DNA of 64,000 nt from Thiosocius sp963736445 (GTDB taxonomy: Bacteria; Pseudomonadota; Gammaproteobacteria; Chromatiales; Chromatiaceae): contig CAVTOY010000019.1 in NCBI GenBank assembly GCA_963736445.1, positions 248,001-312,000 of the forward strand, read 5' to 3'. Both the position numbers and the translations under genes were made by a program. Below, in pieces: positions 34,726 through 43,750 of the stretch. The number at the start of each line of letters is the position of its first letter. Positions within the stretch are counted from its first letter, which is position 1. Below the pieces are notes generated by a model, which had not been told where the DNA came from, did not search any database, and saw only the letters and a list, made by a program, of their open reading frames with translations.

Positions 34726-37700
34726 GCTGCTTGCTCCTGTCTAGTGTTCTGTTCGATCCCTGGAACATCGTCCCCCGCCATCTCTGCGGCGATTTTCGGG
34801 GGTATCGAGGGTTTGGTTGCCTCGTTAACGATGAGCGGGCCCAGAACGCCGGCAGCGATGATGACCAGGTCAATCATCCCCAACGGCGTAGTGCCGAGCA
34901 GACGCCGTGCACCCGGGGCCCAGGTGACGAGCGCCTGCAGCGCGGTCATACCGCCGATAGCGGCCAGCAGGGCCTTGTTTGGCGGCAGCTTTACCCCACC
35001 GAATACGTTCCGGTATTCCGAGCGGGAGCTGTAGGCATGCGCCAACTCGCTAATCGTCAGGGTGTTGAACGCCAGGGTGGCGGCGGCCGGGCCAATGCCA
35101 TAACGCCGCATACCGGCATAGTAGGCGCCCATTACACCCAAGCCGATGGTACCCGACTCGAAGATCATGCGTTTCAGGTCGTTACCGGCAATGATGGCCT
35201 CATTGGGATCTCTCGGGTCGCGGCTCATGATGCCCGGCTCCGGTGGCTCCATCGAAAGCGCCAGCCCGGGGAAGATGTCGGTTACCAGGTTGATCCACAG
35301 CAGCTGCATCGGATTCATCGGCTGACCCCAGCCCGCCGCAATTCCGATCAGCATGACCTCGATCTCGGTCAGATTGGTGGAGACCATGAAGTGGATCATC
35401 TTGCGGATATTGCCGTAGATGGTCCGGCCCTGGCGCACTGCGACCGACATGGTATGAAGATTGTCGTCCTCCAGCACCACGTCGGACACCTCCCGTGCCA
35501 CATTGGTGCCGCTCAAGCCCATCGCCACACCGATATCCGCGGCCTTGAGGGCGGGGCCGTCGTTGATGCCATCACCGGTCATCGCGACCACGTAGCCCGC
35601 CTCCTGCAGGGCGCGCACGATCTTGAGCTTGTGGGCGGGGCTGACCCTTGCAAACACCTGGACATTCTTGGCCAGGCCGGCCAACAGGTCAGGGTCCATT
35701 TCATCGAGTTTAGTGGATTCGAGCACCTGTAGCGGTTGATCCCCGCTCAGTCCGAGCTGCTCACCGATCGCCTGTGCGGTGGCCGCCTGGTCACCGGTGA
35801 TCATGATCGTCTTGATTCCGGCCCGGTGGTACATGGCGATGAGCTTGTCCATGTCGGGGCGCATGGGGTCCGCCATCCCGGCCAGCCCCAGCCATGTCAA
35901 CTGCCCGGTCTTCGCCGGCATCCTGGCGCCGTCGAGTTCACGATAGGCGACCCCGAGGACACGCAAGGCACTGCCCCCCATACGCTTGTTTTCGTTCAGT
36001 ATTGCGGCCCTGGCCTCATCGGTGAGTGGGATGACTTCACCATTCATGATCTGATGCTCACACATCTCGAGCACTTCATCTGGGCTGCCCTTGACCGCCA
36101 GCAGGTGCTTCCCGTCTTTGTATTCGTGCAGCGTGCTCATGTAAGGGCGACCTTCTGCACGATAGCGCGTGCGCTTGGTCGGGTACTTCGCCCGCAACGC
36201 CATGACATCGATGCCCGACTTCAACGCCATGTCGACCAGCGCCATCTCGGTGGCAGATCCCTCCAGTTCCGGGTTGTCCGCCTCGCCGTGGAGCTCGACC
36301 TCACTGCACAGCGACACCACCTGCATCAGGCGCACCAGTTCCTCGCGGTCCATGGGATCGAAGGACGCGCCATCCGCCTGGAAGCCGCCTTGGATTACAT
36401 CGAAGGGTTGTTCGCCGCTGTGCACGGCGACCACCGCCATGCGGTTCATCGTCAGGGTGCCTGTCTTGTCCATGCAGAATACCTGCACCGATCCCAGGCT
36501 CTCGACCGCATCCAGGTGGCGGACGGAGACGTTATGCTTGCGCATATTGCCTATCCCCATCGCCAGCGTAGTGGTGGCGACCGCGGGCAGACCCTCGGGC
36601 ACTGCGGCCACGGCCAGCGATACCCCGGATTTCAGCATCTCGAGCCAACCGAAACCACGCAGCAGACCGACACCGGCGACCAGCACGCAAACGCCGGCGC
36701 TGATGTATACCATCTGCGTTCCGAGCTTCTCCAGTTGCCGCTCCATCGGCGTCTGCGGAGATTCGGCCTCGCCCACCATGGTCTGGATCTTGCCCAGCTC
36801 GCTCGCCTCGGCCGTCGCGACGACGATCCCCTCGCCACTGCCGCCGGTGACGCTGGTGCCCATATATCCCATATTGATACGGTCACCGAGCGCTGTCTCG
36901 CCAGCACCGATGAACTCAGGCTTCTTGGCGACGGGGAGGCTTTCACCGGTCAACGCGGACTCGTCAACCGAGAGCCGGTGTGCCTTGAGCAGCCGGATGT
37001 CGGCAGCGATATAGGTGCCGGGGACCAGAACCAGGATGTCGCCGGGCACAATGTGCTCGACCTTGATGTTCTTGCTGACACCATCTCGCAGCACGGCCAC
37101 ATCGCGCACACCGGTCTTGGCCAGTGAAGCAATCGCCTTTTCGGACTGGCGCTCGGTCACGAACCCGATCATGCCGTTGATCAGAACGACGCCCATGATC
37201 ACGGCCGCATCCACCTTACCGCCGGTCACCACGGAGATCACTGCCGAGGCGCCGAGCAGGGCCACCGGGGCATTCAGGAACTGGTCGATAAAGATCGCGA
37301 GGTCAGAGCGCTTTTCGCCGGCGACCAGGGTGTTTTCTCCGTAACGCCGCAGGCGGACGTCGGCCTCGTCCGAGCTCAGGCCCTCCTTCAGGGAAACGAC
37401 CAGGTGCGCCAGCACCTGATCGGGCGTCATAACATGCCAGCTCCTCGCCTCCTGCGCCTCTTTGCCAGCGGCAGCAGGGCTTGCCGTCAACGCCGTGGCG
37501 CCAAAGACCGGAACCGGCGCGACGTTGCGCCCCACGCCGCCGAGAATTTCAGAGAGGCCGCCGAGGGCCGCCTTGACCGCGGATTTCAACGGCGCGGGGG
37601 AGGATCTTCTGACAATCTTCCGGCTCTGCCTGCGCTCTCCAAGCTCTTGCTCGACGACCCTGACGATATCGGCGAGCCGTCGGTCCGGATCGAATCTCAA

Positions 37701-37898
37701 CAGCAGACGGCCAGTGAGGATGTTCGCCTCGACCGAACGGATGCCTTCCACTGCACCCAAGCGCTGTTCCAGATGCCGTTTGAGCTTGGGGGAACGGTAC
37801 AGGCCCGGGACATCGAGCCGAGCGCCCCCCCGTTTCCGGATGCTCACAGGGGTAACGAGCCCACCCAGAGATTGCGCCTTGGAGTTTGAGTCATTCAT
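34722..37898 (-). CDS. P-type cation ATPase, Ca2+ type, with HMA-like N-terminus
   Basis: 1058 residues from ATG 37898. The N-terminal 100 residues resemble a degenerate HMA fold (LDVPGLYRSPKLKRHLEQRL; VEANILTGRLLLRFDPD) without CxxC. A linker and a full P-type ATPase follow: TGES, PEGLPAV in the M4 region (as in SERCA-type pumps), phosphorylation site CMDKTGTLTMNRM and hinge TGDGINDGPALKAADIGVAMG. The C-terminal membrane half (LWINLVTDIFPGLALSMEPP) is intact. Ca2+ or Mn2+ export is likely. Translationally coupled to the metK-like gene. Confidence 0.9.
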   Translation of the reverse strand: MNDSNSKAQSLGGLVTPVSIRKRGGARLDVPGLYRSPKLKRHLEQRLGAVEGIRSVEANILTGRLLLRFDPDRRLADIVRVVEQELGERRQSRKIVRRSSPAPLKSAVKAALGGLSEILGGVGRNVAPVPVFGATALTASPAAAGKEAQEARSWHVMTPDQVLAHLVVSLKEGLSSDEADVRLRRYGENTLVAGEKRSDLAIFIDQFLNAPVALLGASAVISVVTGGKVDAAVIMGVVLINGMIGFVTERQSEKAIASLAKTGVRDVAVLRDGVSKNIKVEHIVPGDILVLVPGTYIAADIRLLKAHRLSVDESALTGESLPVAKKPEFIGAGETALGDRINMGYMGTSVTGGSGEGIVVATAEASELGKIQTMVGEAESPQTPMERQLEKLGTQMVYISAGVCVLVAGVGLLRGFGWLEMLKSGVSLAVAAVPEGLPAVATTTLAMGIGNMRKHNVSVRHLDAVESLGSVQVFCMDKTGTLTMNRMAVVAVHSGEQPFDVIQGGFQADGASFDPMDREELVRLMQVVSLCSEVELHGEADNPELEGSATEMALVDMALKSGIDVMALRAKYPTKRTRYRAEGRPYMSTLHEYKDGKHLLAVKGSPDEVLEMCEHQIMNGEVIPLTDEARAAILNENKRMGGSALRVLGVAYRELDGARMPAKTGQLTWLGLAGMADPMRPDMDKLIAMYHRAGIKTIMITGDQAATAQAIGEQLGLSGDQPLQVLESTKLDEMDPDLLAGLAKNVQVFARVSPAHKLKIVRALQEAGYVVAMTGDGINDGPALKAADIGVAMGLSGTNVAREVSDVVLEDDNLHTMSVAVRQGRTIYGNIRKMIHFMVSTNLTEIEVMLIGIAAGWGQPMNPMQLLWINLVTDIFPGLALSMEPPEPGIMSRDPRDPNEAIIAGNDLKRMIFESGTIGLGVMGAYYAGMRRYGIGPAAATLAFNTLTISELAHAYSSRSEYRNVFGGVKLPPNKALLAAIGGMTALQALVTWAPGARRLLGTTPLGMIDLVIIAAGVLGPLIVNEATKPSIPPKIAAEMAGDDVPGIEQNTRQEQAA

Positions 37899-38158
37899 GG
37901 TTTTCAGTTCGTTATCGTTATCGCTGCGCAAGCGGTGATCAAGAGGATAGCGCTTCTCCTCTAAAGGGGATTGGCGCCGGCGTCCCGCTATCCGCGTTAT
38001 CGTTGCGACCGCTGGGCGAGACAGTTGGCCAAGACACTGACTATAGGAATAGCCTACTTCCCCCAAAGATGCAGCCCGTATAGCTGTCTTCGACAAGTTA
38101 CTACATTCTTATTACATAAATATGGCAGTCCAAGATCGCCGATCTGTCCCTCTCGCCG

Positions 38159-39013
38159 TCAGAATCCCCCACGCAATCGCAGCCAGCCGCGGATCAATGG
38201 CTTGCCGACCTGCCTGACGATGGGCTCCAGCGCGCTCCTGCGCTTGACCGGTTTGCGCGAACGCTGCGTTCGGGGTCTGGCGGACCCTGCATTCACACTG
38301 GCGTGGACCATGCCCGGCCGATTGGGAACGAAGGCAAAGGCACTACGGATATACCAGGGCCAGAAATTCAGGATCGAGACCATCGACGCGGCGATGTAAG
38401 TCGTCGAGCAGGCCACCAGGATCATGCGCGCATCTCCGACCTCTTTCTCTGCGATATAGCCGTTGCGGAGCATGGGAAGAGCCCGCTTGAAGCTCGCATC
38501 CAACTCCGACGGAAGGGCCGCAAGCTGCGCGACCAACCCGGTACTTAGAATTGCCAATACCGCGGCGCCCAAGGCGCGGAAGGGCAACGGCCTGTGTGTC
38601 GTCAAGGCCAGCATCGGAACCGTCACCAGCACTACGGCCCCCATCTGCCCCGTCACCTGCGCCAATTTGGTCAGATGGGTCCTCCACACAAAGGGAGGGT
38701 AGTCGGATGCGTCCTGCAGTGCGTGTGCCACCTCGTGCGCAGTCGTGGTCAATGCGGCCAGCGTCTTGCGATCGAAGCGTGATCGCGCCAAACGCACCGC
38801 TTTGGCATATTGGTCGTAATGATCACCGATGTCGGTGCTTTCGACCTTTACCGCCTGCAAATGTTGACGGTCCAGGATCTCGCGCGCAAATTCCCTCGCC
38901 GTAACGGGAATATTCAGGTCCTCGTCATCATGCTTTTTAATCAAATGATCGGCCCAGGCCCGGGGCCCTAGGATCAGAATCGCAGCGGGAATGACTATCA
39001 TCACCGGATGCAT
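38159..39013 (-). CDS. Membrane zinc metallopeptidase (YugP-like)
   Basis: 284 residues with an N-terminal transmembrane helix (MIVIPAAILILGPRAWADHL), the HExxH zinc site in TTTAHEVAHALQDASDYPPF (about residue 90) and two further hydrophobic stretches. The family is a Zn-dependent membrane peptidase of unknown substrates. A Lys/Arg-rich C-terminus is unusual. Followed at 39120 by the second glycine-zipper gene. Confidence 0.8.
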   Translation of the reverse strand: MHPVMIVIPAAILILGPRAWADHLIKKHDDEDLNIPVTAREFAREILDRQHLQAVKVESTDIGDHYDQYAKAVRLARSRFDRKTLAALTTTAHEVAHALQDASDYPPFVWRTHLTKLAQVTGQMGAVVLVTVPMLALTTHRPLPFRALGAAVLAILSTGLVAQLAALPSELDASFKRALPMLRNGYIAEKEVGDARMILVACSTTYIAASMVSILNFWPWYIRSAFAFVPNRPGMVHASVNAGSARPRTQRSRKPVKRRSALEPIVRQVGKPLIRGWLRLRGGF

Positions 39014-39119
39014 TATGGCTCCCCGCCAGACGACACATCGTCGCCTCGCTTGCTGTCACTAGCTACCGGGCGGACAGCTCCCGCCACCGATCCAAGGGCG
39101 CGAGTCACCGCCGAGCAGA

Positions 39120-39347
39120 TCAAGCCTCGTCTATCTCGATCTGCGGGACTGCGCCCGGGTCACTCAGTATCATTTTCGTCAGCGTGGCGCCTGCCATCGC
39201 GCCGATCAGTCCACCCACCAGTGGCCCCCAGGTGCCGAGGGGCGCAGCGTAGGTCGCAGCGAGTCGGGAAGAACCGTACCAACCACCTGCCCCACCCAAG
39301 AGTGTCCCGGCCCACACCATCAAAGCGTCTTTTGAGTTCTGATCCAT
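39120..39347 (-). CDS. Glycine-zipper small membrane protein, copy 2
   Basis: 75 residues. ATG 39347 is preceded by GGAGGGC, a strong ribosome site. Helical stretches MVWAGTLLGGAGGWYGSSRL and WGPLVGGLIGAMAGATLTKM are glycine zippers matching the protein at 31817. Short acidic tail. Function unknown. Confidence 0.65.
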   Translation of the reverse strand: MDQNSKDALMVWAGTLLGGAGGWYGSSRLAATYAAPLGTWGPLVGGLIGAMAGATLTKMILSDPGAVPQIEIDEA

Positions 39348-39683
39348 AACGCCCTCCGTCGCATTGCCACGCGTAACGTTTCCAAGCAATTTAAAACATC
39401 AACAGCATAGTACACGGGTAAGACCATTGGTTGACGCGCACAGGCACTTTTTCCTTTGGAGCGTCGTCCATTGATCCGGGACAAGTTTCAATGACTTCGC
39501 CGGGCACCCAACGCAGGATCTAACGTAGGATTCTTTAGCCAGAGGCGCAGGAAACCTTGATCGGATTCGGTCGCCGTCCGGCCGACTCGCCGCGGATAGT
39601 CAATGCGCACGATGAGTAGTCATCATCATCGTCTGGACAGAGCATGCGACAGGACACGACGAGCGGTCTAAGGGGTAAGAATC
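39348..39683. other. Gene-free stretch upstream of the EcsC gene
   Basis: About 335 bases without a supported frame. It probably holds divergent promoters for the glycine-zipper gene and the EcsC gene. No notable repeat seen. Confidence 0.35.
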
Positions 39684-40532
39684 ATGCCACAGGGAGAAAG
39701 CATCACACTATCCCGCCGCGAGATGGCGGAACTGCGTTGGGCCTACGAGAACCTGGAACACCCATCACTCGCGGCCCGTCTGAGTAACTTACTCGCGGAA
39801 CCCATCGAAGACGCGATATCCCTGTTGCCCAAGACTTGGAAAAAGCGCCTTGGGAATGCGCTGAAGACCAACTCATACCTGACCGTAAGGCTGGCCATCC
39901 AGACCATGAACCTTGGCGGACAGGTACGGCCGCAGAATCGTTTGCACAAGCTGTTCGCCATGGGCACCGGCGCCGCTAGCGGATTCTTTGGTCCGTTGAC
40001 GCTGTTTGCCGAGCTCCCCGTCACCACGATGCTAATCCTGCGTTCTATCGCGAATGTCGCGCGAACCCAGGGGGAGGATCTGACGCAGCAGGAACCGCGA
40101 ATGGCCTGCGTGCAGGTCTTTGCACTTGGTGCGCGCACCAGTGACGACGAATCAGCGGATACCGGCTATTACGCATTGAGGACCATTCTTGGCCTGCATT
40201 TTGAACGCGATATTCTCGAATATGCCGCCAACGCGCAGGGCCCGCATATCCCGGCTTTCATCGAGCTGACCCGAGCCATCGCCGCACGTTTCGGCGTGTT
40301 GATTTCGGACAAGGTCGCGGTCCAGATGGTGCCAATTGCCGGAGTGGTAAGTGCTGCAACGCTAAATTATTTATTCATGAAGCATTTTCAGGACGTCGCC
40401 ACCGGGCACTTCGTAGTCCGCCGGCTGGAGAGAAACTACGGATCTGATGCCATCAAGGACCTCTACGAGCGCATCGCGGAGGAAGAGGGGCTCGAACAGG
40501 AGAAAGAATTCAGCCCGGTAATCGGCTGGTAA
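39684..40532 (+). CDS. EcsC-family protein
   Basis: 282 residues. The family pattern is readable: EDAISLLPKTWKKRLGNALK, TGAASGFFGPLTLFAELPVT, LRSIANVARTQGEDLTQQEP and FGVLISDKVAVQMVPIAGVV. EcsC proteins are membrane-associated and of unknown function, named after a gene next to a Bacillus ABC transporter. It is preceded by AAGGGGTAAGAATC. It closes the island on the right. Confidence 0.85.
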   Translation: MPQGESITLSRREMAELRWAYENLEHPSLAARLSNLLAEPIEDAISLLPKTWKKRLGNALKTNSYLTVRLAIQTMNLGGQVRPQNRLHKLFAMGTGAASGFFGPLTLFAELPVTTMLILRSIANVARTQGEDLTQQEPRMACVQVFALGARTSDDESADTGYYALRTILGLHFERDILEYAANAQGPHIPAFIELTRAIAARFGVLISDKVAVQMVPIAGVVSAATLNYLFMKHFQDVATGHFVVRRLERNYGSDAIKDLYERIAEEEGLEQEKEFSPVIGW

Positions 40533-40692
40533 CAGACGCCTGAAGGCGATTCGTTAGTCCCTGGAAAGACCCTGTGGATTGCGGATCAGAGACGAAGGTC
40601 TGCGCGGCAGCCGCGGTCCCATTGCTAAGCGGCAAACATCATCTGCCGGGAAGTGCTGCCAAGCCAGAGCAGACCCAATACGGCGCACAAGA

Positions 40693-40719
40693 AAAAAGGC
40701 GGGGATCACCCGCCTGTTT
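40693..40719 (-). terminator. Rho-independent terminator
   Basis: Read on the minus strand: AGGCGGG, a short loop, CCCGCCT and a run of six T residues. It lies just after the stop of the 65-aa gene at 40744. Confidence 0.8.
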
Positions 40720-40743
40720 TCGGTTCATGGATCGAGAAAGCGA

Positions 40744-40941
40744 TCAGCTCTTGACCCAGTTAGCAAAATTGTCGGTGCTCTTGCCTTCACCGTCGCCATA
40801 ACCCGCCTCGTAAGCCTCGGTCAGGCGCTGTTCCTCGCGCTGGGGGTTCTGCAGGAAACCTGCCTGCCAACCTTGGATGTACTCCTCGTCGACACCCATC
40901 TCTTCCATTTTTGTCACAGCGTCGTAATAGAACTGGTTCAT
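40744..40941 (-). CDS. Hypothetical small protein (65 aa)
   Basis: 65 residues, MNQFYYDAVTKMEEMGVDEE onwards, with a duplicated-looking GW-AG / EAGYGDG pattern (YIQGWQAGFLQNP; EAYEAGYGDG). Acidic and soluble. A good terminator follows and AGACCTGACATG precedes the start. No family recognised; resembles small proteins conserved in sulfur-oxidizing gammaproteobacteria only by impression. Confidence 0.6.
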   Translation of the reverse strand: MNQFYYDAVTKMEEMGVDEEYIQGWQAGFLQNPQREEQRLTEAYEAGYGDGEGKSTDNFANWVKS

Positions 40942-41234
40942 GTCAGGTCTCCGAATTTAGCCAACTTCGTGCGCCTCTAACGTCAGCCTGCCCCGCCTCT
41001 CGCACCTTGCGGCGTCTGCCCCGGGGACTCGGCTGTCGCCACTGTGGTGCCCGGCAGGGCGGCGCTGTAAAAAGGGGACATTAGAATACTCTGCTTTACT
41101 AAAGACTGACAAGTTTCTTTTCTATTTCGGAGCGTTAAGCGCGGCCGGCAATGTGATCCCGTTGACCGACGGTGGTTGACCAAGCCAGGCCGCCTCAGCA
41201 TCCTTGCCGCTCAGAACGAGCTGTAGGATCCCTG

Positions 41235-42278
41235 ATGCGCCCCACCCAATTGCTTACCATTCTCGACCGCGAATTCATCAGTACCCGCGAGGGTCACCAT
41301 ACCCCGGTAATGCTCTGGGGGCCTCCAGGGGTCGGCAAATCGGACATGATTCGGCAGACCGGGGAACGCCATCAGGCACCCGTCATCGATATCCGGCTGT
41401 CGCAGATGGAACCGAGCGACTTGCGCGGCATCCCCTTCCGCAGCGGTGATTTCGTCGAATGGGCGGCGCCCGCCATCTTGCCCGATGCGGAGCGCCATGG
41501 CCTCACCGGGATCTTGTTCCTCGACGAAATCACCTCCGCGCCACCGAGCGTATCGGCCGCCGCCTATCAATTAATACTCGACAGGCGGCTCGGCGAATAC
41601 GAGGTGCCCGGCGGCTGGGCAATCTTTGCCGCTGGCAACCGCCAGGGCGATCGTGGCGTCACCTACACCATGCCGGCGCCGCTGGCCAATCGCTTCTCAC
41701 ACTTCGAGGTGGATACCCACCTCGACGACTGGGTGGCCTGGGCCTATCAGCACGGCATCGATGAGCGCGTCATCGCCTTCCTGCGCTTCCGTCCCGAACT
41801 GCTGTTCGATTTCGACCCGGCCCATAACCCGGTAGCGTTCCCCTCCCCGCGCTCCTGGGAGTTCGCTCACCGGAGTCTGCAGAAATTCAGCGATCGGGGG
41901 GAGCTGCTGCAAGGGACACTGCAGGCCTGCGTCGGACCGGCCGCCGGGATTGAATTGACTGCGTTCGTCAACAGCCTTGACAAGATGCCGGACCTGGACG
42001 ACATCGTGGCCGGCAAACCGGTCCCGGTGCCGGACGAAATCGATCTGCAGTACGCCGTGGCCGCGGCATTGGTCGGCCGCGCGATTCGCGCGCAGCAGAC
42101 CGACCTGGCCACGCAAATCACGGGCCGCATCCTGGATTACGCCCGCACCTTTCCACAGCGGGAAATGGGGGTCATGCTGGTCTCCGACCTGCATCGGGCG
42201 ATTGGCGAAAGCCTCTTCCAGGTGCCGGAATTCGCCACTTGGGCGAATGCCGTCGCGGATGTGATGCTTTATGAATAA
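41235..42278 (+). CDS. MoxR-family AAA+ ATPase
   Basis: 347 residues from ATG 41235. Walker A is GPPGVGKSD (about residue 36), Walker B GILFLDEI (about 95) and sensor 1 AAGNRQGD. The MoxR group acts as a chaperone with VWA proteins to insert metals or assemble complexes. The next gene has a VWA-like domain, forming the standard pair. The gap of 79 bases suggests one transcript. Confidence 0.9.
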   Translation: MRPTQLLTILDREFISTREGHHTPVMLWGPPGVGKSDMIRQTGERHQAPVIDIRLSQMEPSDLRGIPFRSGDFVEWAAPAILPDAERHGLTGILFLDEITSAPPSVSAAAYQLILDRRLGEYEVPGGWAIFAAGNRQGDRGVTYTMPAPLANRFSHFEVDTHLDDWVAWAYQHGIDERVIAFLRFRPELLFDFDPAHNPVAFPSPRSWEFAHRSLQKFSDRGELLQGTLQACVGPAAGIELTAFVNSLDKMPDLDDIVAGKPVPVPDEIDLQYAVAAALVGRAIRAQQTDLATQITGRILDYARTFPQREMGVMLVSDLHRAIGESLFQVPEFATWANAVADVMLYE

Positions 42279-42357
42279 AAGGGGCAGGGCGCGTGGCGGA
42301 TGCCCGGGCCCCCGCTGGGCAACTGGCGCGGCCTGACCAACCTGAGCGAATCGGAAC

Positions 42358-43710
42358 ATGACAGCGGAACTCGACGCTATCGAAACCAAGCTGACCGCGG
42401 CGCGCGCGCGGCTGATTCTCGACAAGCCGTTTCTCGGCGCATTGGTGCTGCGCCTGCCCATCGCCGCCGCCGACCCCAGCTGGTGTCCGACCACGGCAAC
42501 GGATGCGCGCAAGTTCTACTACAATCCGCGATACATCGACGCATTGTCGATGGCGCAGACTCAATTCATGCTCGCTCACGAGGCGCTGCACTGCGCCCTG
42601 TCGCACTTTGCCCGCCGTCAGCATCGTATGCAGCATCGCTGGGATCTGGCCTGTGACTATGCCATCAATCCGCTGTTGCTCGACGATGGCCTGACGCCAC
42701 CACCCAACTGCCACGTGATGCCCGACTACCTGGGCATGACGGCTGAAGAGATCTACCCGCTGATCGACGAGAGCGACGAGAGCGATACCATCGATCAGCA
42801 CCTTTTCGATCAGGATAACCAGTCGGGGGGCGGCCAACAGGGCAAGGTACCCGACCAGCCCGACAGCACCCGGCAGCAGTCCGGCGAGGGCGGCGACAAT
42901 ACCCAGCGGGACGACGATCGCGACCAGCACGGCGATAAACCGCTGGACCAGCAATCCGATCAGCGCGACGGTGAAGGCGCCAGACCAATGGAAGCCGACA
43001 CATCCCGTGCTGAACAGGCACCGCATGACGACGATCGCGAGGGTCGCGGCGAACCCACCCCGCCGCCGTTGAGCAACGAAGAGCGCCAGACGCTCGAGGT
43101 TCAGTGGCAGCAGCGTCTGGCGGGCGCCGCACAGCAGGCCATGCAGGCGGGCAAGATGGGCGGCAGCATGGCACGCCTGGTCGACCATCTGCTACAACCG
43201 CGGCTGCCATGGCGGATGCTCCTGGCACGGTACATGACCGCGATGGCGCGCGATGACTTCAGTTATATGCGTCCATCGCGTCGCGAGGGCGATGCCATCC
43301 TGCCTTCGCTGAAGAGTTCGCAGGTTGAGATCGTCGTCGCAATCGACACCAGCGGCTCGATTCGCGAGAACGAGATGGATGAGTTCCTGTCTGAAGTCTC
43401 GGCGCTCAAGGGGCAGATGCGCGCCCGCGTGACCCTGCTGGCCTGTGACAGCAGTCTGTCAGCGGATGCGCCCTGGGTATTCGAACCCTGGGAGGAATTT
43501 CGCTGTCCGACGCAGATCCAGGGGGGCGGTGGCACCGATTTCCGGCCGGTCTTTGAATGGCTGGACCGACAGGCGCAACGCCCTGAACTGGTCGTCTACT
43601 TCACCGACGCGCAGGGCCGGTTTCCGCAGTACGAGCCGAACTATCCCGTTATCTGGCTGGTCAAGGGAAAAGAGAACGTCCCCTGGGGCCAACGGATTCA
43701 ACTCAACTGA
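42358..43710 (+). CDS. VWA-like domain protein with putative metallopeptidase N-terminus
   Basis: 450 residues. The N-terminal part has AHEALHCALSHFARRQHRMQ (HExxH-like, about residue 73) followed by HRWDLACDYAIN, as in DUF2201 putative metallopeptidases. The middle (about 140-235) is acidic and rich in Asp, Gln and Ser, low complexity. The C-terminal VWA-like domain has VAIDTSGSI (MIDAS-type DxSxS) near residue 328. It is the client or partner of the MoxR ATPase upstream. Confidence 0.85.
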   Translation: MTAELDAIETKLTAARARLILDKPFLGALVLRLPIAAADPSWCPTTATDARKFYYNPRYIDALSMAQTQFMLAHEALHCALSHFARRQHRMQHRWDLACDYAINPLLLDDGLTPPPNCHVMPDYLGMTAEEIYPLIDESDESDTIDQHLFDQDNQSGGGQQGKVPDQPDSTRQQSGEGGDNTQRDDDRDQHGDKPLDQQSDQRDGEGARPMEADTSRAEQAPHDDDREGRGEPTPPPLSNEERQTLEVQWQQRLAGAAQQAMQAGKMGGSMARLVDHLLQPRLPWRMLLARYMTAMARDDFSYMRPSRREGDAILPSLKSSQVEIVVAIDTSGSIRENEMDEFLSEVSALKGQMRARVTLLACDSSLSADAPWVFEPWEEFRCPTQIQGGGGTDFRPVFEWLDRQAQRPELVVYFTDAQGRFPQYEPNYPVIWLVKGKENVPWGQRIQLN

Positions 43711-43750
43711 GCGAGGCGCGGTGAACGCGCCGCAGCAGACACGAGGGCAC

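Noticed and set aside
35736..37127. Long plus-strand frame opposite the P-type ATPase
   Set aside because: Antisense shadow of a well-supported gene with all catalytic motifs on the minus strand.
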